The notes under the pieces: model-generated
Told to the model about the DNA's origin: nothing
Database searches by the model: none
What the model saw: the letters and a program-made list of their open reading frames with translations, nothing else
Position numbers and translations under genes: made by a program
Assembly: GCF_019890615.1 (NCBI RefSeq)
Contig: NZ_JAINVZ010000025.1
Span: 36,207 to 100,206, forward strand
DNA length: 64,000 nt
From: Streptantibioticus parmotrematis
Lineage (GTDB): Bacteria > Actinomycetota > Actinomycetes > Streptomycetales > Streptomycetaceae
Reading direction: 5' to 3'
Part shown: positions 43,249-51,663 of the stretch, piece after piece
Numbering within the stretch: the stretch's first letter is position 1
Layout of the letters: each line of letters begins with the position of its first letter

Positions 43249-43533
43249 CTACTCGAACAGCTCGAGGCCCACGACGCCGGACAGCGCTGCGGCGATGGCG
43301 AGCCGCTGGGGTGAGGACGCCGCCCACAGCACGAAGAGCGCGAGGCCGCGCACCGGCAGGACGGACATCCGGAACGCGACGGGGACGGCTTCGCCGGTCG
43401 CCGACCACGCGCGGGTGAAGTGCGCGGCAGGCCGGACGGAGACGCCACTGATCTCGACGGCGGTCGGCGCCTGCCTCCGCAGGTGACGCCTCCCGTCCTT
43501 CACCCGCACCAGTTCGGTCGTGTGCGGAGTCAC
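43249..43533 (-). CDS. Spd-like membrane protein, second copy
   Basis: This 94-residue product is a copy of the one at 37866-38150: the first 75 residues are almost identical, while the last 20 differ (LAIAAALSGVVGLELFE against FTFAVAVSAVLALVLLA). It keeps its start and stop, but its operon partners, promoter and tra gene are gone, so it is probably not functional in transfer. Confidence 0.6.
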   Translation of the reverse strand: MTPHTTELVRVKDGRRHLRRQAPTAVEISGVSVRPAAHFTRAWSATGEAVPVAFRMSVLPVRGLALFVLWAASSPQRLAIAAALSGVVGLELFE

Positions 43534-43610
43534 GATGCGTTCACCACCTCGGAGACGAAGAAGCTGGACTGGTTGAAGGCGCGCCACTGGTCGCGGCGCT
43601 TGCCGTTCAG
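43530..43610 (-). pseudogene. 3' remnant of the zinc-ribbon gene copy
   Basis: Only the last 25 codons (NGKRRDQWRAFNQSSFF...) of the gene seen at 38147-38359 remain. A 563-bp deletion relative to segment A removed its start, the 25-bp palindrome and the 5' part of the DUF5919 gene. Confidence 0.75.
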
Positions 43611-43611
43611 G

Positions 43612-44186
43612 AGCGCTGTCTCTGGCCCGACGCCTTGCCGCGTCAACAAGTGGCCAGTGCCTCGGAGAGTGAAATCCTCAATGTCTATCCGCACCGCTGG
43701 GCGGTGCCCAGGGACGCCTGGGGACGTCTCTTCGAGACGGCGGGGCACGAGATCGGCGTGCTGGTCTACAGCGGGCTGTTCCTCGCGGAGGACGCCGGCG
43801 TTCTGCGCACCTTCGCCGACAAGGCCGAGACGGGTGTCCGCGTGCGCGTCCTGCTCGGCGATCCGGACAGCGCCCACGTGGCGAACCGCGGTGCCGACGA
43901 GGGCATTGACGACGCGATGGCGGCGAAGATCAGGAACGTGATGGTGCTGTACGACCGGGCGTTGGGCGGTGCCGATGGCGTCGAACTCCGCCTGCACGAC
44001 ACGGTGCTCTACAACTCCGTCTACCGCGCCGACGATCAGCTCCTCGTCAACACCCATGTGCACGGCTTCGGCGCCTCCCACGCCCCCGTATTGCACCTCA
44101 AGCGCATCCCGGGCGGGGAGATGGTGAACACCTACGTCGAGAGCTTCGACCGCATCTGGGCACAGGCGAAGCCCGTGCACCCGTGA
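43612..44186 (+). pseudogene. DUF5919 regulator copy lacking the HTH
   Basis: From the codons for ALPRQQVASASESE to the stop the protein is identical to residues 66-246 of the regulator at 38626. The DNA-binding domain, start codon and promoter are deleted. A TTG at 43635 could in principle start a DUF5919-only protein, but no ribosome site is visible. Confidence 0.8.
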
Positions 44187-44207
44187 ACCACACTTCTTAG
44201 GACTCCT

Positions 44208-44684
44208 ATGGCATCGAGGATCGACTACTTCGACGACCCCAGGGCACCGAAGGCCAACAGCCTGGTGCCGTCCGCCAACGTCGTGGTGCTCAACGAGCGC
44301 GACGAGATCCTGATGATCCGCCGCAGCGACAACGACAATTGGGCCGTGCCCGGCGGTGCGATGGACCTGGGCGAATCGCTGCCGGACACTGCCGTGCGCG
44401 AGTGCGAAGAGGAGACCGGCATCCGCTGCGAAATCACCGGCCTGGTCGGTATCTACACCGACCCGCGCCACGTCATCCTCTACACGAGCGACGGCGAGTG
44501 CAGGCAGGAGTTCTCAGTCGTGTTCACGGCGCGAGCGGTCTCCGGCACGCCGACCCCGAGCAGTGAGTCCCGAGAGGTCGAGTGGGTTTCGGTTGAGCGG
44601 GCGGCGGGCTTGCAGATGGACCGGTCGATGCGCAAGCGCCTCGATGACTACCTGGCAGGTCTGGACGCCCCGCACCTTGGCTGA
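44208..44684 (+). CDS. Nudix hydrolase, second copy
   Basis: The gene and its product (158 residues, intact Nudix box GGAMDLGESLPDTAVRECEEETG) are identical to 39388-39864, including the 21-bp gap to the upstream gene. The upstream promoter region was deleted, so expression is uncertain although the reading frame is complete. Confidence 0.85.
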   Translation: MASRIDYFDDPRAPKANSLVPSANVVVLNERDEILMIRRSDNDNWAVPGGAMDLGESLPDTAVRECEEETGIRCEITGLVGIYTDPRHVILYTSDGECRQEFSVVFTARAVSGTPTPSSESREVEWVSVERAAGLQMDRSMRKRLDDYLAGLDAPHLG

Positions 44685-45055
44685 CTAGCGCTTCGCCGCC
44701 CGCGCGTGAGCCAGCCTCGCGGCGACCGCGTGCGAGGCGGACGTCAGGGTGGGCGCGGCGCGGGTGATCGACCGGGTGACCACGTGATCGGGCCCGTAGC
44801 GGGAGAGGATCTCCTTGATCCGTTCCTCAGTGGTGGTCTGTCCGCCGTGAGGCGTCGTGGTCATGTCGCAGTAGATCAGCGCTTGGACGAGTGCCTCGCC
44901 CTCGACGGCGAACTCCGAGGCCAACTCCTCATCAAGGGATCGCTCTTCCGCCTCGATCAGTGCGCACGAGTGGTGAGCGACGAGATCGCACAGGCGCCGA
45001 TCGGCATGGATGGTGTCCCTCAAGTACCTTGCACCGTCGAGTGGATGGAACCCGG
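44685..45055 (-). pseudogene. HD-domain protein copy, 5' truncated
   Basis: The C-terminal 122 codons match the gene at 39865-40425 up to GFHPLDG; the HD metal-site part is missing. A cluster of differences near 44,907-44,955 (SLDEELASEFAVEG against SLQRELASEFTVEG) contrasts with perfect identity to the left, suggesting gene conversion between the two copies. Confidence 0.8.
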
Positions 45056-45113
45056 GGGCTGAATCGCCTCCGGCTCGCCCACGGCCGTGAACGTTGAACA
45101 GCCGGTCTGCGGT

Positions 45114-45145
45114 GGGGCCGGGCCAGTGGGGTACTGCCCGGCCCC
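45114..45145 (-). terminator. Terminator of the TMEM175-like gene
   Basis: GGGGCCGGGC (45114-45123) pairs exactly with GCCCGGCCCC (45136-45145), 33 bp after the stop of the minus-strand gene. Confidence 0.7.
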
Positions 45146-45178
45146 CCTGCGTGCCCAGGGCAACGGCCGTTCCCGTGG

Positions 45179-45880
45179 TCAGCCCGCACCGCGCCGGCCC
45201 GTGAAGCGCACCCGACCCGGAAGGAGCAGGAGCAGAAGGCTCCAGTACTGCAGCGCCGGTACGGCGAGGGCGACGGCGAACGCGACGACCGTGGCGATGA
45301 CGTTGACGCAGCTGTCGGTGTACAGGTACGCGGTCCTCCGGCGGGTCTCTTCCTCATCCCCCTCGACCATGTCCGGGTTGCCCTTGAGGATCTTCAGCAT
45401 GGCCAGTCGGCACACCATGCCGACCAGGAGCACCGCGTAGTAGAACGACGCCACGAACCGGTCGCGGCCGCCGAAGGCGCCGATCATCTCCGTCGGGAGC
45501 GGGAGCAGCACGACCGACAGCAGCCATCCCATGTTCCACACCGTCAGGGAACGGGTGACCTCCTGGACCGTCGAGAAGGCCCGGTGGTGCTCCCGCCAGA
45601 TGTTCGCGATGACCGCGAAGCTGAGCAGAAAGCCCCAGAACTGGTCGAGATGACCGGTGATCACCTCGCCGGCGCGCTCGTGGGCGGACGCGGCCTCGGG
45701 GACGAGGTCCACCAGCGGTAGAACCAGCAGGGTGATGGAGATCGCCGTCACCGCATCGGTGAACAGCACCAACCGCTCCCCCGAGACACCCCCCTCGATC
45801 CTGTCCGGCGCGGGAGCCGACGGCTCTTCGAGGTCGCTCCGTCCCGTTCCGGTCTCGTCGACGACGTCTCTGGCACTCAC
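45179..45880 (-). CDS. TMEM175-family (DUF1211) channel-like membrane protein
   Basis: The 233-residue protein has six hydrophobic helices. The first carries RLVLFTDAVTAISITLLVLPL, close to the FSDxVxAIxITLLVL filter motif of bacterial TMEM175 proteins, which are potassium-permeable leak channels. The N-terminal 30 residues are polar and disordered. The GTG start has GGAGAGG nine bases before it. It is the first cargo gene to the right of the decayed element genes; a hairpin follows the stop. Confidence 0.85.
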   Translation of the reverse strand: MSARDVVDETGTGRSDLEEPSAPAPDRIEGGVSGERLVLFTDAVTAISITLLVLPLVDLVPEAASAHERAGEVITGHLDQFWGFLLSFAVIANIWREHHRAFSTVQEVTRSLTVWNMGWLLSVVLLPLPTEMIGAFGGRDRFVASFYYAVLLVGMVCRLAMLKILKGNPDMVEGDEEETRRRTAYLYTDSCVNVIATVVAFAVALAVPALQYWSLLLLLLPGRVRFTGRRGAG

Positions 45881-46042
45881 GTGTGCGCACCTCTCCTGGG
45901 TCTGCCCACCGCACCTGCCGTCGCCGAGGCGCGGGTGGTCGAGTGTTCGGATGATCAGTGGGTTGTGCAGGTTCGATCTCGGGGGAGCCCTTTGCTACGA
46001 GCGTGTCCGCCGACAACTCGGCCGGTCGGACCTTTTCCGCCG

Positions 46043-46894
46043 TCAGTCGTGGGGTGCGAGGAGGTCGAGCAGGAGCCGGGCGAAGCGGTCGGGTTCGCGG
46101 AGGGGCAGTGCGTGGCAGGCGTCGGGAACGTGGACGGTACGGATGCCCGCCTGGTCCCAGACCGTCCGGCCGGCGGCTTCGTCGAAGATCTGGTCGCCGT
46201 CGGCGATGACAGCGGTGATACGCGCGCGGGTCTCCGCGCCGAGCGTCGAGAGGAAGGGCCGGAAGTCGATGAGGTATCGCAGTACCGCGGCCACCGACTC
46301 GGCCGGTGTGGCCTCGGCGACGGCTGCGACGCGTTCGAGTGCGTCGGCGTCGATGGAGGTGTCGTCGGCGCGGTTCGCAAGGATGCGGCGGGCGAAAGCC
46401 GTGCCGGCGTGCGCGGCCCCGGCGAGGGCCTGAACACCTTCGAGTGTGATGAGCCCCGCGGCGGGATCACCGGGCGGCACCGGGCCGATGACGTTGGGCG
46501 CGCAGGCGAGGACGGCGGCTTCCGCCTGTGCGAGCCCGCCGTGGGTGTACAGCCAGGACTGGACGACACCGGCGCCGAAGGACCAACCGACCAGGATCGG
46601 TGACGCCAGGCCTGCCACCACCGTGTCCAGGTCGCGTGACCAGAGATCCGCGCCGGCGGCAGGCCCGTCCGCCGTGAGCAGCTCCGGCTTGAGAACGGTG
46701 TCGGAACGACCGTGGCCGCGCAGATCGAACGCTATCAAGCGATAACGGTCGGCGAGTCCGGGAGCGGCCATCACCCCTTCCCACGCCTGGCACGAACTGC
46801 CGAGTCCATGGACGAAAACGATGGGGCGTCCGTCCGGCCGGCCTTTTTCGACGACATTGATGCGCACGCCGTCTTCGGTCGTCACGTAGGGCAT
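46043..46894 (-). CDS. Alpha/beta hydrolase
   Basis: The 283-residue protein shows IVFVHGLGSSCQAWEGV (oxyanion region), FDLRGHGRSD, GWSFGAG (nucleophile serine), AVIADGDQIFDEAA (acid) and PDACHALPLREP (histidine). This is the layout of haloperoxidase-like or ester-cleaving hydrolases; the substrate is unknown. GGAG precedes the ATG by seven bases, and TATATA lies just before it. It lies downstream of the FAD-dependent oxidoreductase gene on the same strand, with a 283-bp gap, so the pair may act on one substrate. Confidence 0.88.
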   Translation of the reverse strand: MPYVTTEDGVRINVVEKGRPDGRPIVFVHGLGSSCQAWEGVMAAPGLADRYRLIAFDLRGHGRSDTVLKPELLTADGPAAGADLWSRDLDTVVAGLASPILVGWSFGAGVVQSWLYTHGGLAQAEAAVLACAPNVIGPVPPGDPAAGLITLEGVQALAGAAHAGTAFARRILANRADDTSIDADALERVAAVAEATPAESVAAVLRYLIDFRPFLSTLGAETRARITAVIADGDQIFDEAAGRTVWDQAGIRTVHVPDACHALPLREPDRFARLLLDLLAPHD

Positions 46895-47177
46895 TTCAGG
46901 TCTCCATATATAGAACGAGTACGAGGGTGACGGCCTCGCGCGGTCGGACGTCTCGGGGCCGTCGACGGTACGGAGCACGGCCGGCCTCCGGCAGGGACAC
47001 GGGCAGCGCGAGGCCAGGCCGGGATCTGTCCGGGCAGGGCGCCCGGGGGAGCCCAGGCCATGGAGGGCATCCGCAAGACCTGCGTCGACGGCGGCTACCG
47101 CGGGCATCCCACCGAGTCGTCGTGCGCCGCCCGTTCCGACAGGCCGAGGCCGATGTACCGGTCGATCGTGGGGTCGG

Positions 47178-48605
47178 TCACCCGGCCGTTGCTTCTTCGG
47201 TGGCGGCTGCCGCCTTCTCCAGGATCGCCGGATCGAACAGCGTGCCGGGGTGACGCAGCATGTACGACACGTTGTTGAATGCTCCTGACACGTCCGCGTC
47301 GACGAGGGCAGCACGGACGATCTGTTCCATGGCGCGGCGCTGCTGCCGCACTTCCTCGGGTACCTGGGTGCCGTTCTCGGCGTCGATGCGGGCGGCGTCT
47401 CCTCCCGCGGATACGGCCCAGGCGGCGTCGACGACGACCTGCTGAAGGCGGAAGAACCCGGTGGCCGCCTGGTCGAGGTCGGCGCCGCTGTCGAGGTAGG
47501 AGGCCAGGCAGGAGGCGTGCAGGGCGGCGGAACTCATGCCCTGGCCGTAGACCGGGTTGAACGACGCCACGGCGTCGCCCGTGCTGACCAGCCGCGCCGG
47601 GAGGCGGCCGGCCTCGGTGAAGTGGCGTCGCCTGCTTTCGGCCTGGTGGTATGTCACCACCTCGCGGGTGACGTTGTTGCTGGTGACGTCGCTGAAGATG
47701 GGGGGCAGCGCGGCGCACTGGGCGCGGAACTCGTCGATGGTCCTGCCGGGCCGGTGGTCTCCGTAGCCCATCAGCATGACGAGCCACTGTTGTCCTTCGA
47801 TCGCGGTCGCCGCCGCGACGGACACTCCGCCCGACGGGTACCGGGGTGTGAACAGTTGCAGCACGGTCGCCGCGTCCAGGTCCGGGAGTTTCGCCGGGCG
47901 CTCGAAGAGGGCGGTCGCGTAGTTGACGGGGGTTTGCAGCCGTTCGAGCGGGGGCTGGTCGTAGCCGTCCTGCTCGAGCCAGTGCGAGAGCCTGCTGGAG
48001 CGTCCCATCGCGTCCACGACGAAGTCCGCCGCGAGGACCCCCTCCGCCCGCTCTCCCCGCTCTGCCTGACCGCCTGTTCCGGTCTCGGCGTAGCGCACGC
48101 CGGTGACGGCGCCGTCGTCGTAGCGCAACCCGGTCGCCCGCGCCCGCAGGACCGAGACGTGGGGCAGGGCGGTGACCCGGTCCCGGACTAGGGTTTCCAG
48201 CAGGGGACGTCCGATGGCGAGGAATTGGTGGTCCACGCCGTCCGGGACCTGCGGGGTGTCGTCGTAGCCGACGAACTGCTGGTCGGGTCCGACGAGTGAC
48301 GCGCCCCGGTCCTGTGCCTCCTGGGAGACGCCGGGAAGCCACCGTTCGATCCACAGGCGGCCGGCGGGCAGCAGCGTGTGCACCTGCTGGTCCTGCGGTA
48401 CTCCGGGGCGCGACCCGGCCGTGGCCGCTGTGTCGTCGGGTTCGATGATGACGACGTTGCGTGCGCGGTCGGAGAGCACCCGTGCCGCGAGGAGTCCCGC
48501 GATGCTCCCGCCCATCACGCACGCCGTGTCGAACAGGACAGGTGCGTCGTGCCGCGGCTCGGCGCCGACGAGGCTTTCGAAAAGGGTCACCACGGATTCG
48601 GACAC
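47178..48605 (-). CDS. FAD-dependent oxidoreductase (aromatic monooxygenase-like)
   Basis: The 475-residue protein has the FAD-binding GGSIAGLLAARVLS motif near residue 32 (a modified GxGxxG), the VVDAMGRSS segment and LVSTGDAVASFNPVYGQGMSSA, the GD motif that contacts the flavin ribityl chain. This matches the group of FAD-dependent monooxygenases and dehydrogenases related to PHBH and geranylgeranyl reductase. The GTG start follows GGAG. It is divergent from an AraC regulator, which probably controls it. The substrate is unknown. Confidence 0.88.
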   Translation of the reverse strand: MSESVVTLFESLVGAEPRHDAPVLFDTACVMGGSIAGLLAARVLSDRARNVVIIEPDDTAATAGSRPGVPQDQQVHTLLPAGRLWIERWLPGVSQEAQDRGASLVGPDQQFVGYDDTPQVPDGVDHQFLAIGRPLLETLVRDRVTALPHVSVLRARATGLRYDDGAVTGVRYAETGTGGQAERGERAEGVLAADFVVDAMGRSSRLSHWLEQDGYDQPPLERLQTPVNYATALFERPAKLPDLDAATVLQLFTPRYPSGGVSVAAATAIEGQQWLVMLMGYGDHRPGRTIDEFRAQCAALPPIFSDVTSNNVTREVVTYHQAESRRRHFTEAGRLPARLVSTGDAVASFNPVYGQGMSSAALHASCLASYLDSGADLDQAATGFFRLQQVVVDAAWAVSAGGDAARIDAENGTQVPEEVRQQRRAMEQIVRAALVDADVSGAFNNVSYMLRHPGTLFDPAILEKAAAATEEATAG

Positions 48606-48860
48606 CGAGGACTCCAGTCGGAGAGTGGAACGGACCTGGACCGACGGATCAGCGCCCAGGCAGCTGGAAGCAGGACCCGGAGGTCCGGCGAGGCCCGCTC
48701 GTCCCGGGGGAAGGCGGGAAGCACTCGCTCATGCTCACCGGGCCCGAACGCCGGAGACCAGTACCGGTCGGCCAAGTACGTGGTACTTCCGTGCCACCCG
48801 AGGGCGCACGGTGTGCCCGGCCCGGGGGTGGTGGGCCGGGGAGGAGTAGCGTTGCTCCGG

Positions 48861-49832
48861 ATGAGCACCGAAGTGAGCGCGTCCCCTTGGCGGGTCGGGG
48901 ATCCCTCGACGCCCGTGGTCGACATCACCGTGCCGTACGCGAACGAGAACCGGGACCGCGTGCTGCTCGGGGAGTGGCGGCGGCAGGGCGGTGAGCGGGT
49001 GCCGGCGCCGCCCATGCGGCTGCCGCGGCACGGCGCAGGGACGTACCGCGCTCGCATCTGGAAGCAGAACCTGCTCGACTTGTTCCTCGAGGACCAGTAC
49101 AGCGACGCGGTCGCGGGCGGCACCGGCGGCCCGGGCGGGCACCTGGAGGACCGGATCGTGACGAGCGTGACGCTCAGCGGTGAGTGGCGCTTCGCCACCG
49201 GGGGGCAGCGCGCCACGGCGGCGGCCGGAATGGTGTGCGTGCGCAGGAACGAGGACCCGTGGGACTTCGAGATCGCCCGGGGCACCCGGGCGATCACCCT
49301 GGTCCTTCCCGCGAGCGAGATCCGCTTCCCGTCGAACACGCGGGCGGTCACCGCGGAACAGGGCTCGCCCGCCGCGGCCCTTCTGCTCGCCCAGCTCCGT
49401 CTCTGGGCGGAACTGGCGGACGGACTCGGTGCCGCTGCCGCGGGTGCGGCCCGCAACGCGACTCTGGAGCTGTTCAGAGGGCTGATGAACGACCAGGTCA
49501 TCGATGACGCGGAGTTCGCACCGGCGCTCCTCAGGGCGGCGATGGACCACATCGAGCCCCGGCTGCTCGCCGACCCCGACCTCAGTCCCCGGGGGATCGC
49601 GGCGGCCCTGAACGTGTCCGTCCGCACCCTTTACCGCGCGTTCGGTCAAGGGGGCACGTCGCCGGTCATGGGATATGTACGGGAACGCCGTCTCGAACGC
49701 GCCAGGGCGGAGCTGACCTCGACACGCCTGACGGTGTCCGAGATCGCCGCTCGCTGGCACTTCGCCGACAGCAGCCATTTCGTCAAGGCGTACAAGAAAC
49801 GATTCGCCGAGACTCCCAGCGCATGGCGGTAG
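48861..49832 (+). CDS. AraC-family transcriptional regulator
   Basis: The 323-residue protein has a cupin-like N-terminal domain of the AraC-binding-like type and a C-terminal double helix-turn-helix (LSPRGIAAALNVSVRTLYRAFGQGG ... VRERRLERARAELTSTRLTVSEIAARWHFADSSHFVKAYKKRFAETPSAW). Two starts are possible: the ATG at 48861, with TAGCGT eight bases upstream (leaderless), or the TTG at 48852, with GAGGAG five bases upstream. It is divergent from the oxidoreductase gene across a 255-bp promoter region and is its likely regulator. Confidence 0.9.
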   Translation: MSTEVSASPWRVGDPSTPVVDITVPYANENRDRVLLGEWRRQGGERVPAPPMRLPRHGAGTYRARIWKQNLLDLFLEDQYSDAVAGGTGGPGGHLEDRIVTSVTLSGEWRFATGGQRATAAAGMVCVRRNEDPWDFEIARGTRAITLVLPASEIRFPSNTRAVTAEQGSPAAALLLAQLRLWAELADGLGAAAAGAARNATLELFRGLMNDQVIDDAEFAPALLRAAMDHIEPRLLADPDLSPRGIAAALNVSVRTLYRAFGQGGTSPVMGYVRERRLERARAELTSTRLTVSEIAARWHFADSSHFVKAYKKRFAETPSAWR

Positions 49833-50421
49833 GACTTTCCAGTTGAGAGGTGTGGTGGTCCCTGCTTCCGGTGGGCGGGTCGTCGTCCGCCTGGCGCAGG
49901 TCTGGCATCACGAGGCCGGTGCCGGGGTGGCCACCGTCGGCAACGATCATGTTCACGCGGACAGTGGCTTTCGCGCAGCGAAAGCGGACGTCGAGGAAGT
50001 GGGGTCAGGGAGCCGGGCGGTCCGGGCCGCAGGTCGTTGAAGACTCGGCTCACGCAGCGGCGTACAAGTCGGAGGTTCGCGTGGAGCAGGGAGTGCACCG
50101 GTCGGCTCACGCGGGGAGCGACGACGTTGCTGCTGTCACTGCCGGTGTTGTTCCCGGTAGAGATCGCGAGGACTCGTCGACTTGTAGGTTCACAACAGGT
50201 GGCGTGGCGGGCAGCCCGAGCGTGTACTGCCTGTGACGCAGTCTTCTCAGCGGGGCCTTCTGGCGGTCCGAGAGCGTATGGACCGGTGGACAGCCGGTGG
50301 ACAGACGCCTTTGGACGGGGCGGCGCAGGGCGGCACAGCTCAACCTGGTGCACCTGTCCTGATCAGGTAAAACGTAACGGCCTGGCACCACGCGGCACCG
50401 GGCAACTCGATCGCTCGCGGT
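49833..50421. other. Right end of segment B, no gene found
   Basis: About 590 bp with no supportable gene; the open frames have no family features or ribosome sites. Near the end two adjacent copies of CCGGTGGACAG (50283-50293 and 50294-50304) could be integrase arm-type sites, about 120 bp from the att core. Confidence 0.5.
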
Positions 50422-50465
50422 CTCGTAATGCGTAGGCCAAGGGTTCGATTCCCTTAGGCGGCTCC
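50422..50465 (+). repeat. attR: right attachment site of the tandem array
   Basis: It matches the 44-bp tRNA-Thr core with one difference, C for T at 50437. That base corresponds to the integrase stop codon in the left copy: here the minus-strand triplet would be TGG. The original tRNA terminator follows directly. Confidence 0.92.
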
Positions 50466-50471
50466 GAAGGA

Positions 50472-50504
50472 CCCCAGGTCAGATAGCCCCTGACCTGGGG
50501 TTTT
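50472..50504 (+). terminator. Original terminator of the tRNA-Thr gene
   Basis: CCCCAGGTCAG (50472-50482) pairs exactly with CTGACCTGGGG (50490-50500), followed by TTTT. It lies where the terminator would be if the tRNA were rejoined, so it marks the pre-insertion chromosome edge. Confidence 0.9.
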
Positions 50505-50576
50505 GTGTTGCCCGGAGGTAACGGGTCACGCGGCCGGGGACACGGGATGGTTTGCGTGAGAGGAGCGGGCTCGGCC

Positions 50577-50793
50577 CTACCTCTTGGCTTTCCTTTGCCG
50601 GACCTTCTTGCCGTCGGCTTGGGCCTTCTTGGCGCGCTTGGCCTTCTCCGCCTCGGTCTTGCGTTGGAGCCGGACCAGCTTCGCGGTGGCCTCCACCACG
50701 TCCTTCGTGACCTCCGGGAGACGCTCCGGTGGATGTCGCGCGTGATCTGAGTATCCCTGTGCCGAGCATGTCGGACACCAGCTTCACGTCTCC
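50577..50793 (-). pseudogene. C-terminal remnant of a different integrase, two frameshifts
   Basis: Reading across frames gives DVKLVSDMLG / HRDTQITRDIHRSV / LPEVTKDVVEATAKLVRLQRK and a Lys/Arg-rich tail to a TAG. This is the end of a tyrosine recombinase (the LGH...ITxxxY region, with histidine in place of the nucleophilic tyrosine). Each frame change needs one lost base. It lies outside the last att site and is unlike segment A int, so it reflects another, older element at this tRNA. Confidence 0.7.
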
Positions 50794-50978
50794 CCCCGTC
50801 GCACTTCGTGCGCACCGCATTCGTACAGCGCTCGCACGGACGGTACGGCGTCATCGAGGTCCCCGGCCTCGTGGAAGGGGGTGCCGGGCAACGGATCGAG
50901 GTGCATCACGCCGAGGCATGCCTTGCCCGGGCGGGGCGAACGGCCTTTGCCCGCCTTGTCGTTGACAACCTGACTCAA
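50784..50978 (-). pseudogene. Truncated N-terminal fragment, BtpA-like
   Basis: The fragment reads CLGVMHLDPLPGTPFHEAGDLDDAV, resembling the N-terminal strand and loop of BtpA-family TIM-barrel proteins, and ends after 64 codons where the integrase remnant begins. The family call rests on a short motif. A deletion probably joined the two remnants. Confidence 0.35.
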
Positions 50979-50990
50979 GGGATCACCTCG

Positions 50991-50996
50991 TATACT
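50991..50996 (+). promoter_or_regulatory. -10 element of a leaderless peptidase E mRNA
   Basis: TATACT is seven bases before the ATG at 51004, and no ribosome site is present. The expected transcription start is the A of the start codon. Confidence 0.6.
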
Positions 50997-51003
50997 ACGC
51001 GTT

Positions 51004-51651
51004 ATGCGTCTCTACCTTTCTTCTTTTCGCATCGGGAATCGTCCCGAGGAATTGCGGCGCCTGCTCGGTGGTCGCACGCGCGCGGCTCTCGTGATGAATG
51101 CCTACGATTTCCAGGACGCGGACACCAGGGCCGCTTCCACAGAACGGGAGATCGCGCAACTGCGATCCGTGGGCCTGGCGCCCGAGGAACTCGACCTCCG
51201 TGAATTCTTCGACGGCGGAAACGCGCTCAGGAAGACCCTGGAGAACGTCGACCTGGTCTACATCCGCGGCGGCAACACCTTCGTCCTGCGCCGTGCCCTG
51301 CGGCACAGCGGCGCCGACGCGCTGCTCCAGGAGCTCCTGGCCGCCGACCGCCTGGTCCTCGGCGGTTACAGCGCCGCCGCGTGCATCGCCGGCACCACCC
51401 TGCGCGGCATCGCCGGCCACGTGGACGACCCCGAGCACCTTCCCGAGGGCTACCCCGAGGGCCCCGTGCTGTGGGACGGGCTCGGCCTGCTGTCCTTCGC
51501 GGTCGCGCCGCACTACCGCTCCGACCACCCGGAGTCCGACGAGATCGAGGAGACCGTGCGGCACTACATCGACCATCACGAGCCCTTCGTGGCGCTGCGG
51601 GACGGCCAAGCGATCGTGGTGGACGGCGACGACGTGCGGGTGGTCGGCTGA
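51004..51651 (+). CDS. Peptidase E-like protein (family S51)
   Basis: The 215-residue protein has DLVYIRGGNTFVLRRAL and LVLGGYSAAACIAG, matching the GGN and G-x-S-A elements of peptidase E, in which the serine is the nucleophile. Family enzymes cleave Asp-Xaa dipeptides in the cytoplasm. The histidine partner may be the one in VAPHYRSDHPE. It is probably expressed from a leaderless mRNA. Confidence 0.85.
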   Translation: MRLYLSSFRIGNRPEELRRLLGGRTRAALVMNAYDFQDADTRAASTEREIAQLRSVGLAPEELDLREFFDGGNALRKTLENVDLVYIRGGNTFVLRRALRHSGADALLQELLAADRLVLGGYSAAACIAGTTLRGIAGHVDDPEHLPEGYPEGPVLWDGLGLLSFAVAPHYRSDHPESDEIEETVRHYIDHHEPFVALRDGQAIVVDGDDVRVVG

Positions 51652-51663
51652 AACGCGGGACCG

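Larger units (their letters stand above)
43122..50465. mobile_element. Segment B: att-bounded element without recombinase (CIME-like)
   Basis: The segment is flanked by att cores but has no intact int, xis or tra gene. It keeps the last codons of a diverged integrase next to its left att, decayed copies of the Spd-like, zinc-ribbon, DUF5919, Nudix and HD genes, and five kilobases of unrelated cargo. This fits a cis-mobilizable element, an ICE remnant that can move using the recombinase of a neighbour integrated at the same site. Mobility is inferred, not shown. Confidence 0.72.

Noticed and set aside
43179..43448. Separate gene on the minus strand right of the middle att site
   Set aside because: Out of frame with the Spd-like copy and the integrase remnant, both of which explain this DNA better.
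49646..50353. Minus-strand open frame overlapping the AraC gene and the end of segment B
   Set aside because: No family features and no ribosome site; half of it is antisense to the AraC gene.
33987..50465. Three tRNA-Thr genes
   Set aside because: Only the first copy has the 5' half of a tRNA; the other two begin in the anticodon loop and are attachment sites.
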